From a bacterium (GTDB lineage: Bacteria; JALSQH01), in NCBI GenBank assembly GCA_027004335.1, contig JALTID010000210.1, positions 1 through 7,096 of the forward strand: a stretch of DNA of 7,096 nt. The letters are read 5' to 3'. The position numbers and the translations under genes are program-made. Of the stretch, positions 1-5,774 are shown piece after piece. The first letter of the stretch is position 1; every line of letters starts with the position of its first letter. Under the pieces are notes generated by a model, which ran no database searches, had not been told where the DNA came from, and saw only the letters and a program-made list of their open reading frames with translations.

Positions 1-1353
1 TTAGAAAAATTAAAAGAAATAGTGGGGAAAAATTTTCCCTCTGCTTCTGTTGAGGATCTCTATCTTTACGGTAGAGATGGTGGTTCCACCCCACCCCGAG
101 AGGTTGATTTTGTAGTTGCTCCCGGTAGCGTGGAAGATGTACAGCAGATAGTTAAGTTTGCCTATAATGAAGGGATCCCCATTACTCCATCCGGGGCTGG
201 ATTAACTCTCAATGGTCTTACCCTTCCTCTTAAGGGGGGGATTGTACTTGATATGAGGAGGATGAACAGGATCATTGAAGTAAATAAGTTGGCAAGATAT
301 GTGGTGGTTGAATCTGGTGTTACCCAGGGGTTTCTCCTCTCCTATCTCAAAGAAAACTATCCTGAGCTGCAACATTCACTTCCTGAGGCACCCCCCGCTG
401 CTACAGTGGTTGGGAATCTTTTAATAAAGGGTCACGGCACCCAGGCTTTTTATGGAGAAAATTCCGATATGATAAATGGTCTTGAAGTGATCCTTCCTGA
501 TGGAGAAATAGTTTATACAGGCTCCAGATCAATCTCAGACTACTGGTTTACCAAGGGACCCCTCCCTGAGCTAACAGGATTGTTTATCTCCTGGTTTGGG
601 ACCACAGGCATTGTCACAAAGGCTTCTCTCAGACTCTTTCCAAGAACCAGGTTTAAAGATGCGGTACTTTTTGTAACAGATGACGCTGAGCTTCTTCCAC
701 CTCTAATATATGAGATCACATCTACAAGACTGTTTGACAACATTGGAATGCTTGGTCAGGATCTCCCTGAATATTTAAAGGGACATAAATTTGTAGCTGT
801 TATGATCTCAGGGAATTATGAGGAAGAGATAGAACTTAAAAAAAGAATTATCTCCTCTGTGGAAGAAAAAGTTGATGGAGTGACTCTTATCCAGCAGATA
901 CCTCCAAATATTGCTAAGAGATTTATGGAGGAACCTCCCTTTGCAGCAGTTGCCGCTGATTTTAGAAAGGGGGGTGGATTCCAGTACTGTGGTTCCATGA
1001 TACCACTTGAAAAAGTGCCAGAGGCGTGGGTTGAAGGGGAGAAGATCGCCCACAAATATAATTTTTATTTTTCATGTGCCAACCAGGTACTTGCCTATGG
1101 TCATGAAGTTATGTTTGGATTCAACTACTCCTTTAACAGGGCGGACAAAGATGAAATAGAGAGAGTAAGAAAAGCAATGAAGGAAACCAATGAACTTGTT
1201 GTTAAATTGGGGGGGATCCCATGGAAGGCTGATACTTACGGACAGAAACTCATCCTTGATAAGATGTACCCGGGGACAAAAAAGCTGATTGAGAAGATCA
1301 AAAAACTGCTTGATCCTGAGGGAATAATGAATCCCGGCAACTGGGAGAGTTAA
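1..1353 (+). CDS. FAD-linked oxidase (GlcD/VAO-type flavoprotein dehydrogenase subunit), 5' truncated
   Basis: This is a flavoprotein of the PCMH/VAO FAD-binding family with an FAD-linked oxidase C-terminal domain, the kind that oxidises alpha-hydroxy acids or similar alcohols and passes electrons to an Fe-S partner. The frame is open from base 1 (LEKLKEIVGKNF), so the gene very probably starts upstream of the window. The GTG at 22 is an internal valine codon, and 450 residues are visible. The N-terminal FAD-binding half shows VVAPGSVEDVQQIVKFA, the glycine-rich TPSGAGLTLNG, a GGIVLDMRRMNRI stretch and HGTQAFYGENSDM. These are followed by GLEVILPDGEIV and GPLPELTGLF...GTTGIVTKASLRLFP, all typical of GlcD-like enzymes. 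The C-terminus ends with the family hallmark LLDPEGIMNPGNW. No signal peptide or membrane segment is visible. The next gene starts 3 nt after the stop and encodes the likely electron-accepting subunit. The family call is firm. The substrate (glycolate, lactate, a phenolic alcohol or other) cannot be read from the sequence. Confidence 0.88.
   Translation, partial: LEKLKEIVGKNFPSASVEDLYLYGRDGGSTPPREVDFVVAPGSVEDVQQIVKFAYNEGIPITPSGAGLTLNGLTLPLKGGIVLDMRRMNRIIEVNKLARYVVVESGVTQGFLLSYLKENYPELQHSLPEAPPAATVVGNLLIKGHGTQAFYGENSDMINGLEVILPDGEIVYTGSRSISDYWFTKGPLPELTGLFISWFGTTGIVTKASLRLFPRTRFKDAVLFVTDDAELLPPLIYEITSTRLFDNIGMLGQDLPEYLKGHKFVAVMISGNYEEEIELKKRIISSVEEKVDGVTLIQQIPPNIAKRFMEEPPFAAVAADFRKGGGFQYCGSMIPLEKVPEAWVEGEKIAHKYNFYFSCANQVLAYGHEVMFGFNYSFNRADKDEIERVRKAMKETNELVVKLGGIPWKADTYGQKLILDKMYPGTKKLIEKIKKLLDPEGIMNPGNWES
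1343..1349 (+). promoter_or_regulatory. Ribosome binding site of the Fe-S subunit gene
   Basis: GGGAGAG lies at the very end of the oxidase gene, 7 nt before the ATG at 1357. It supports that start and indicates that the two genes are translated from one message. Confidence 0.6.
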
Positions 1354-1356
1354 TAT

Positions 1357-2523
1357 ATGGGCCTTGATGAATACAGAGAGATAATTCATAGATGTTTTCG
1401 TTGTGGTTTCTGCAAATTAACAACTGATTACAACTGGAGAGGCTTTAACTGTCCGGAGTATAATAAATTCAGACTTGAGAGTTACTCTCCAGGTGGTATG
1501 CTCTGGCTCTCCTATGCTGCTTTTGTAACTGGAGAATTAAAACCAGACAACCATCTTGCTGAGATTCTGTATTCCTGCTCCATGTGCAAAAACTGCGCCC
1601 AGAGTTGTAAATTTAAATTTGGTGATATGGTAACTGAGATGCTCCGAAAAACAAGAGAGGAAATTGTAGAAAAACACCCTGAATTGGTTCCTGCGGTGGT
1701 TCAAAAATTTTTAAAGAATGTTTATAGATATGGAAATCCATATGGTGTAAATTCCTCCGAATTTAAAAGCATAGAAAAGATTCCTGGTGTTGAAAGATAC
1801 AGTAATCAGGAGTACCTCCTCTATCTCTCCCCCATCTCCTACATTGAACCTTCTGCCTATGAATCTGCCCATTCTCTTGCTGAGGTTTTAGTGAAGCTAA
1901 AAATCTCCTTTGGAATTATAGGACCTGATGAGATCTGTGACGGGAATGAGGTTCTGATGTTAGGTGATTCAGCCCTTTTTGATTATGTGAAGGAGAAAAA
2001 TCTTGAACAATTCAAAAAAATGAATGTTAAAAAAATTATCACATTCTCCCCCCACAGCTACAATGCCATGAAAAACTACTATTCTATGGATGAAATAGAA
2101 GTATTTCATTATACTCAGATTATTTATGACTTTCTTAACAAAGGTAAAATTAAATTTAACAGGGGACTTAATAAAAGGATCACCTACCATGATCCCTGTT
2201 TTTTAGGAAGATACAACGGTATTTATGAAGAACCAAGGGAGATTTTAAGGTCAATTCCCGGTATAGATTTTGTTGAAATGCCGAGAAACAGAGAAAAGGC
2301 TTTTTGCTGTGGTGGTGGAGGTGGTAATTTTTATACTGATATGATTGGCCCTGGTGAAAATGCACCATCCAGAGTTAGAGTTAGAGAAGCTGAGGAAACC
2401 GGTGCGGAAATTATTGCTGTTGCATGTCCTGTATGTAAGTTAATGCTGGAAAACGGGGCGCAGGGAGAAGATTCAAAATTAGAAATTAAAGATATATCAG
2501 CTATCCTTCTTGAACTCCTTTGA
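1357..2523 (+). CDS. Fe-S / CCG-domain oxidoreductase subunit (GlcF/HdrD-like), partner of the FAD oxidase
   Basis: This is a 388-residue cytoplasmic electron-transfer protein of the GlcF/HdrD type. Two 4Fe-4S ligand sets are visible near the N-terminus: C13-x2-C16-x2-C19-x12-C32-P and C74-x2-C77-x2-C80-x3-C84. The C-terminal half should hold two cysteine-rich (CCG) domains. The second is intact, with HDPC281, C317-C318-G followed by a glycine run, and C357-PV-C360, close to the heterodisulfide reductase pattern CX31-39CCX35-36CXXC. The first looks degenerate: the expected CCG reads C194-D-G, and the usual Cys-Pro-His-Cys-like motif reads S231-PH-S234. One CCG site may therefore no longer bind a cofactor. 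The start is the ATG 3 nt after the flavoprotein stop, preceded by GGGAGAG. The pairing suggests FAD-to-Fe-S electron flow to a quinone, disulfide or other carrier, but donor and acceptor are unknown. The last 27 nt overlap the convergent TetR gene. Confidence 0.85.
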   Translation: MGLDEYREIIHRCFRCGFCKLTTDYNWRGFNCPEYNKFRLESYSPGGMLWLSYAAFVTGELKPDNHLAEILYSCSMCKNCAQSCKFKFGDMVTEMLRKTREEIVEKHPELVPAVVQKFLKNVYRYGNPYGVNSSEFKSIEKIPGVERYSNQEYLLYLSPISYIEPSAYESAHSLAEVLVKLKISFGIIGPDEICDGNEVLMLGDSALFDYVKEKNLEQFKKMNVKKIITFSPHSYNAMKNYYSMDEIEVFHYTQIIYDFLNKGKIKFNRGLNKRITYHDPCFLGRYNGIYEEPREILRSIPGIDFVEMPRNREKAFCCGGGGGNFYTDMIGPGENAPSRVRVREAEETGAEIIAVACPVCKLMLENGAQGEDSKLEIKDISAILLELL

Positions 2524-3174
2524 ATATTTCTTACTTAGACTTTCCATTTTTTCTCTAAACTCGTTGAATGCCTCAATTCTTATTTTCATTATTGTGTCCA
2601 GAGGCTGGTTCTCTAGTTCACTTAGTATCCCGTAATTGTAAAGGCTGACGATACCATGCAGTGTGCTCCAGAGGCGGATTAAATTTATTCTTGCTTCCTG
2701 CTCAGGGGTGCCCGAAAAGGCTTCTCTGAGAAGTTTTAATATAAAATTAAACACCTTCAGACCTGTTTTTTTACTTTCTGATGCCAGTTTTTCCGCGTCT
2801 GTTCCTACAAAATCTGTATACCTCGGGGCAGAAGTCATGAGCATCACTTCATAGTAGTTTTTGTTTTTTATTGCAAAATTTATGTATGCTTCCCCTACAT
2901 TTAAGAGTTTTTCAAGGGGGGTTTTCCCGGAAAGAGTTAAAGAAGATAAAGCGGAATAGAGTTTTTCAAAAGCCCTTTTTAACAGGGTAAGATAAAGTGC
3001 ATCTTTACTCGGAAAATAATTGTAAAGATTTGCTGCAGTCATACCTGTTCTCTTGGCAATATTTCTCATACTCAGATTTGCATAACCTTCCCTTGTTATT
3101 ACATCAAGGGCTGCAGCAAGAATTTTTTCTTTTACCTGTTCAATTTCTTCCGGGGTTCTTGGTAACTTTGCCAT
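2497..3174 (-). CDS. TetR/AcrR family transcriptional regulator (WHG-type C-terminal domain)
   Basis: This is a 225-residue ligand-responsive DNA-binding protein. Residues 10-60 form the TetR N-terminal helix-turn-helix domain, with [23 protein letters not shown] as its recognition part (about 39-61). The remainder is an all-helical ligand-binding/dimer domain. [11 protein letters not shown] at about 168-178 resembles the WHG motif of one TetR C-terminal subfamily. I chose the ATG at 3174 because AGAGGGG lies 8 nt upstream of it; an in-frame TTG at 3192 would add six residues but would put that site inside the gene. The gene has its own strong promoter (TTGACA-17-TATAAA) and is divergent from the rpsF operon. 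It converges on the flavin/Fe-S oxidoreductase operon, overlapping its end by 27 nt. Autoregulation and control of the adjacent oxidoreductase operon are plausible by family habit. The inducer is unknown, and control of the ribosomal operon is less likely. Confidence 0.9.
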   Translation of the reverse strand: MAKLPRTPEEIEQVKEKILAAALDVITREGYANLSMRNIAKRTGMTAANLYNYFPSKDALYLTLLKRAFEKLYSALSSLTLSGKTPLEKLLNVGEAYINFAIKNKNYYEVMLMTSAPRYTDFVGTDAEKLASESKKTGLKVFNFILKLLREAFSGTPEQEARINLIRLWSTLHGIVSLYNYGILSELENQPLDTIMKIRIEAFNEFREKMESLSKKYSKEFKKDS

Positions 3175-3208
3175 CTCTTCATCCCCTCTCAAGAATTTGT
3201 AGTATTAA

Positions 3209-3250
3209 ACCTATTTATATTTATAATTGGTAAGAATGTCAAGGGTAAGA
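3209..3250. promoter_or_regulatory. Candidate operator: direct repeat GGTAAGA and an imperfect dyad over the TetR promoter
   Basis: GGTAAGA occurs twice, at 3229-3235 and 3244-3250, a period of 15 nt, flanking the tetR -35 box. In addition, ACCTATT (3209-3215) and AATTGGT (3225-3231) form an inverted repeat with one mismatch, centred near 3220 and covering the -10 box and spacer. TetR proteins usually bind dyads that overlap their own promoter, so either element could be the operator. The AT-richness makes chance matches possible, and the call is tentative. Confidence 0.35.
3214..3242 (-). promoter_or_regulatory. Predicted sigma-70 promoter of the TetR gene
   Basis: Read on the minus strand, a perfect -35 hexamer TTGACA (3242-3237) is separated by 17 nt from TATAAA (3219-3214). 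Transcription would begin near 3207, giving a leader of about 33 nt before the ATG at 3174. Match and spacing are near ideal, so this is the clear candidate for tetR expression. Confidence 0.75.
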
Positions 3251-3259
3251 CTTTATTAT

Positions 3260-3287
3260 TTGATTTTATTTTTGTGAAATATATAAT
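3260..3287 (+). promoter_or_regulatory. Predicted sigma-70 promoter of the rpsF-rpsR / rplI / dnaB operon
   Basis: TTGATT (-35, 3260-3265), a 16-nt spacer and a perfect TATAAT (-10, 3282-3287) put the transcription start near 3294. That leaves a leader of about 55 nt before the S6 start at 3349. The promoter is divergent from the tetR promoter; the two -35 boxes are about 18 nt apart. Confidence 0.75.
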
Positions 3288-3296
3288 AATGCTAAA

Positions 3297-3322
3297 CTCC
3301 TTGCTCTTCCTTCAAGAGGGAG
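3297..3322 (+). promoter_or_regulatory. Leader hairpin upstream of rpsF
   Basis: CTCC (3297-3300) pairs with GGAG (3319-3322), and CTCTT (3304-3308) pairs with AAGAG (3314-3318). A TTG bulge lies on the 5' side, and the 5-nt loop is CCTTC. It sits at the start of the predicted transcript. The same CTCCTT could instead pair with GAGGAG of the Shine-Dalgarno site (3337-3342, one G-U pair), so a translational switch is conceivable. I do not see the CCG element described for known S6:S18 autoregulatory leaders. The hairpin itself is seen in the sequence; the regulatory role is inference. Confidence 0.35.
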
Positions 3323-3336
3323 GGCTAAAAAACCAT

Positions 3337-3345
3337 GAGGAGGTG
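3337..3345 (+). promoter_or_regulatory. Strong ribosome binding site of rpsF
   Basis: GAGGAGGTG precedes the ATG at 3349 with only a 3-nt gap (5 nt from the end of GGAGG). It fixes the S6 start at MRVYET and excludes the upstream in-frame starts. Confidence 0.85.
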
Positions 3346-3348
3346 CTT

Positions 3349-3930
3349 ATGAGAGTCTATGAGACTATTTTTATTCTTGGTGAAAAGTTAGAGGATCCAC
3401 AGATTTCAGAGGAAATTGAAAAATATCGCAAACTCATTGAAGAAAGTGGTGGTGACATAATTTCTGTGGATAACTGGGGTAAAAGAACCCTCGCTTATGA
3501 GATTCAGAAAAATAGAAGAGGGACTTATGTTCTTATAAAATTTCAGGGGGAGGGAGACATCATTAAGAAGCTTGAGAGAAGATTTAGACTTGACGAACAT
3601 GTTATTAGATTTTTTACTGCAAAGGTTGAGCAGAAAAAGGAAGGGAAAAAGAGGACCAGAAGATCCGGGCAGAATGGAGAGTATAGAAGAGGAAGGAAGA
3701 AATATGGAAGGTTCTGCGAAGATGGAGTTGAGATTGATTATAAAAATCCTCGTTTACTCAGAGATTATATTACAGAAAGAGGAAAAATTCTTCCAAGAAG
3801 AGTTACCGGTACATGCGCAAAACATCAGAGGCAACTCACCGTTGCGATAAAGCGGGCAAGAGTTTTGGCATTAATACCATTTACAACTGTGACAAAGAAG
3901 ATTATAATTTTACCAAAGGATTTGAAATAA
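3349..3930 (+). CDS. rpsF-rpsR: Ribosomal proteins S6 and S18 read as one fused protein
   Basis: One 193-residue open frame encodes two 30S platform proteins. Residues 1-93 are a complete S6 ([10 protein letters not shown] start, [10 protein letters not shown] in the middle, [15 protein letters not shown] at the end). Residues 94-112 are a Lys/Arg/Glu-rich linker, like the charged tail many S6 proteins carry. Residues 113-180 are S18: a basic start [19 protein letters not shown], the hallmark [22 protein letters not shown] and [14 protein letters not shown] 13-residue tail rich in Lys and Ile follows. Normally rpsF and rpsR are separate, often with ssb between them; here there is no stop, no ssb and no in-frame ATG, GTG or TTG from which S18 could start alone. 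S6 and S18 contact each other in the 30S subunit, so a tether is tolerable in principle. Alternatively, one missing base near 3677-3683 would give S6 ending at TAG 3684-3686 and S18 starting at ATG 3674. Domain identities are certain; a genuine fusion is not. Confidence 0.8.
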   Translation: MRVYETIFILGEKLEDPQISEEIEKYRKLIEESGGDIISVDNWGKRTLAYEIQKNRRGTYVLIKFQGEGDIIKKLERRFRLDEHVIRFFTAKVEQKKEGKKRTRRSGQNGEYRRGRKKYGRFCEDGVEIDYKNPRLLRDYITERGKILPRRVTGTCAKHQRQLTVAIKRARVLALIPFTTVTKKIIILPKDLK

Positions 3931-3936
3931 AATAGC

Positions 3937-3944
3937 GAGGAGGT
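3937..3944 (+). promoter_or_regulatory. Ribosome binding site of rplI
   Basis: GAGGAGGT lies 5 nt before the ATG at 3950 in the short gap after the S18 stop. It shows independent, efficient initiation of L9 within the operon. Confidence 0.8.
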
Positions 3945-3949
3945 AGGTA

Positions 3950-4411
3950 ATGGAGGTGATTCTCCTAGAAGATGTGGAAAAATTGGGGAAAATAGGAGAT
4001 GTTGTTAAGGTTGCTGATGGCTACGCAAGGAATTATCTTATCCCCAAAAAGTTAGCGGTAAAGGCAGATCCCAGAAGAGTGAAAGAGTTTGAGCATAAAA
4101 AGAGAATGGTCCAGAGAAAGATTGAAAAGAAAAAGAAGATGATGGAATCTCTTGCAGAAAAACTTTCTGGGGTTAAACTAACCTTCCATAGGAAAATAGT
4201 TGAAGGAGAGGAAAGCAAGATATATGGCTCTGTTACGATTAATGACCTTCTTACCGCTCTTCAAAATGAAGGAATAGAAGTTCCCAAGAATAGTGTAGAG
4301 TTGGAAAAGCCGTTAAAGCAGTTAGGTGTCTTCACTGTGCATGTGAAGCTGGATCTGGGGATAAAAAGTGAGGTACAGGTGGAGATAATGCCTGAAGATG
4401 AAAATAAGTGA
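3950..4411 (+). CDS. rplI: 50S ribosomal protein L9
   Basis: L9 binds 23S rRNA at the base of the L1 stalk and projects from the large subunit; it influences translational fidelity and reading-frame maintenance. At 153 residues it is of normal length. The N-terminal rRNA-binding domain carries the L9 signature: MEVILLEDVEKLGKIGDVV, then VADGYARNYLIPKKLAV. It is followed by the long, highly charged connecting helix (about 41-75, with a KKKKMM stretch) and the C-terminal domain (about 76-150, including SKIYGSVT and the end of the last strand, VQVEIMPE). It sits 19 nt after the S6-S18 gene with its own strong ribosome binding site. Its last 14 nt overlap the start of dnaB, which points to translational coupling with the helicase. 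Nothing unusual is seen in the protein. Confidence 0.97.
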   Translation: MEVILLEDVEKLGKIGDVVKVADGYARNYLIPKKLAVKADPRRVKEFEHKKRMVQRKIEKKKKMMESLAEKLSGVKLTFHRKIVEGEESKIYGSVTINDLLTALQNEGIEVPKNSVELEKPLKQLGVFTVHVKLDLGIKSEVQVEIMPEDENK

Positions 4412-5774
4412 AGATATAGGGGGAAAAGTACCCCCTCAAAATCTGGAGGCGGAAGAGTATTTACTTGGGAGTTTGCTTCTTGATAATTCTCTTGTTGATT
4501 CAGTGGCTGGTGTAGTATCTGAAAAAGATTTTTACAAACCTGCTCATGGGGTGATTTTTCGGCATATGCTACTATTACGGGATAGGGGTGACCCCATTGA
4601 TGTAGTCACTTTAACTGAATCACTTACAAAATCGGGGGAAATAGAACTCACCGGTGGAGCATCATATATTGCTTCTCTTGCGGATGTTGCTCCATTGGCT
4701 TCTCATGCTGAAGATTATGCAAGAATTGTTAAAGAAAAATCTGTTTTGAGAATGTTGATTCGTGAAGCAACGAGGATTGTTGATGAGGCATACATGCCGG
4801 AGAAGGATGTTGAAACATTTTTTGGTGAGGTGGAGAAGAGGATCTTTGAGATATTAGAAAGCGGTCAGCCAGAAGTCCTTGTTCCAATAAGGGATGCTCT
4901 TGAAGAGGTAATGGGAATACTTGAAGAACTCTCCTCCTCCCCCTATGCAAGGATTGGAATATCCACAGGGTTTGAAGATCTTGATAATATTATATATGGT
5001 TTGCTGCCCGGCAACTTTATTATCCTTGCTGCCCGACCCTCTAAGGGTAAGACTTCTTTTGCTTTAAATATAGCAACCAATGTTGCGATGAAGGGCTTTC
5101 CTGTGCTTTTCATTTCCATGGAGATGCAGGTTAGAGAATTAATTAACAGAATGCTCTCTTCAATGTCTGGAGTTCCCCTTGATATTATAATTAAAGGACT
5201 TTTTGGTCAGAGTGGCATGTTGAAAATTTACAAGGCTTATGAGAGCTTGAAGGATCTTGATATTAAATTTGATACCTCTTCAAGAACTCTTTATGATGTT
5301 AGGACCAAGATAAGAAAATTTGTTAATGAAAATTATAGAAAGTATAAGGATAAGAATAAATTAGGGCTTGTGATTATAGATTATATTCAATTGATGACCT
5401 CTGGAGGTAGAAGTGAGAGAAGAGAATTAGATGTAGCAGAAGTATCCAGAGGATTAAAAAATATTGCCAGTGATCTTAATATCCCTGTTTTTGCTCTTTC
5501 TCAATTGAATAGAGAGGTGGAAAAAAGAGAAAGAGTGGAGCCGCGGTTATCAGATCTCAGGGAATCTGGCGCTCTTGAACAGGATGCTGATCTTATAATG
5601 TTTATTTATGATCCTGATGAACTGAAAAAGAAAAAAGATGAAGCGGTACGGAAACAATCACGGGATTTTCAAAGATTGATTGTTAAGGTAGCCAAACAGC
5701 GAAATGGTATGTTGGGATCTGTAGAATTCCAGTTTTATAAAAGATTGACACTTTTTAGAGAAGTAACTATTTAG
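4398..5774 (+). CDS. dnaB: Replicative DNA helicase DnaB
   Basis: This is the hexameric 5'-3' helicase that unwinds DNA at the replication fork and recruits primase. At 458 residues it is the usual size, and no intein interrupts it. The N-terminal domain begins with the conserved VPPQNLEAEEYLLGSLLLDN. The C-terminal RecA-like motor has Walker A ARPSKGKT (213-219, K218), Walker B LVIIDY with D328, the LSQLNREVEKR motif (Q369), LSDLRESGALEQDAD, and KVAKQRNGMLGSVEFQF near the end. Walker A has Lys at 216 where most DnaB proteins have Met or a small residue. The ATG at 4398 lies inside rplI (14-nt overlap), and the only Shine-Dalgarno-like sequence (GGTGGAG, about 4379-4385) is rather far, so initiation probably relies on coupling to L9 translation. 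Position after rplI is the widely conserved bacterial arrangement. Its TAG stop overlaps the stop of the convergent eIF-2B-like gene. Confidence 0.97.
   Translation: MKISEDIGGKVPPQNLEAEEYLLGSLLLDNSLVDSVAGVVSEKDFYKPAHGVIFRHMLLLRDRGDPIDVVTLTESLTKSGEIELTGGASYIASLADVAPLASHAEDYARIVKEKSVLRMLIREATRIVDEAYMPEKDVETFFGEVEKRIFEILESGQPEVLVPIRDALEEVMGILEELSSSPYARIGISTGFEDLDNIIYGLLPGNFIILAARPSKGKTSFALNIATNVAMKGFPVLFISMEMQVRELINRMLSSMSGVPLDIIIKGLFGQSGMLKIYKAYESLKDLDIKFDTSSRTLYDVRTKIRKFVNENYRKYKDKNKLGLVIIDYIQLMTSGGRSERRELDVAEVSRGLKNIASDLNIPVFALSQLNREVEKRERVEPRLSDLRESGALEQDADLIMFIYDPDELKKKKDEAVRKQSRDFQRLIVKVAKQRNGMLGSVEFQFYKRLTLFREVTI

Noticed and set aside
22-24. GTG as the true start of the FAD oxidase
   Set aside because: The frame is open upstream with LEKLKEI, a typical GlcD-like N-terminal helix, so the gene begins outside the window.
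2490-2545. Bidirectional intrinsic terminator between the Fe-S and TetR genes
   Set aside because: No convincing GC-rich stem with a flanking T-run; the sequence is coding on both strands for 27 nt.
3175-3192. TTG at 3192 as the TetR start
   Set aside because: The ATG at 3174 has AGAGGGG at good spacing, and the TTG would swallow that site.
3274-3348. Upstream in-frame starts (GTG 3274, ATG 3289) extending S6 by up to 25 residues
   Set aside because: They lie at or upstream of the predicted transcription start, lack a ribosome binding site and add a non-S6 sequence; GAGGAGGTG directly precedes the ATG at 3349.
3294-3348. The described S6:S18 autoregulatory RNA motif
   Set aside because: No CCG loop or bulge in the expected context is found in the short leader.
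3572-3850. A 92-residue frame overlapping the S6-S18 junction
   Set aside because: It has no ribosomal-protein similarity, and the S6 and S18 hallmarks are all in the other frame; it is a shadow frame. Its ATGs are noted only because they bear on the fusion question.
5028-5600. Intein insertion in dnaB, a common site for inteins
   Set aside because: Walker A, Walker B and later motifs are contiguous and the protein has normal length.
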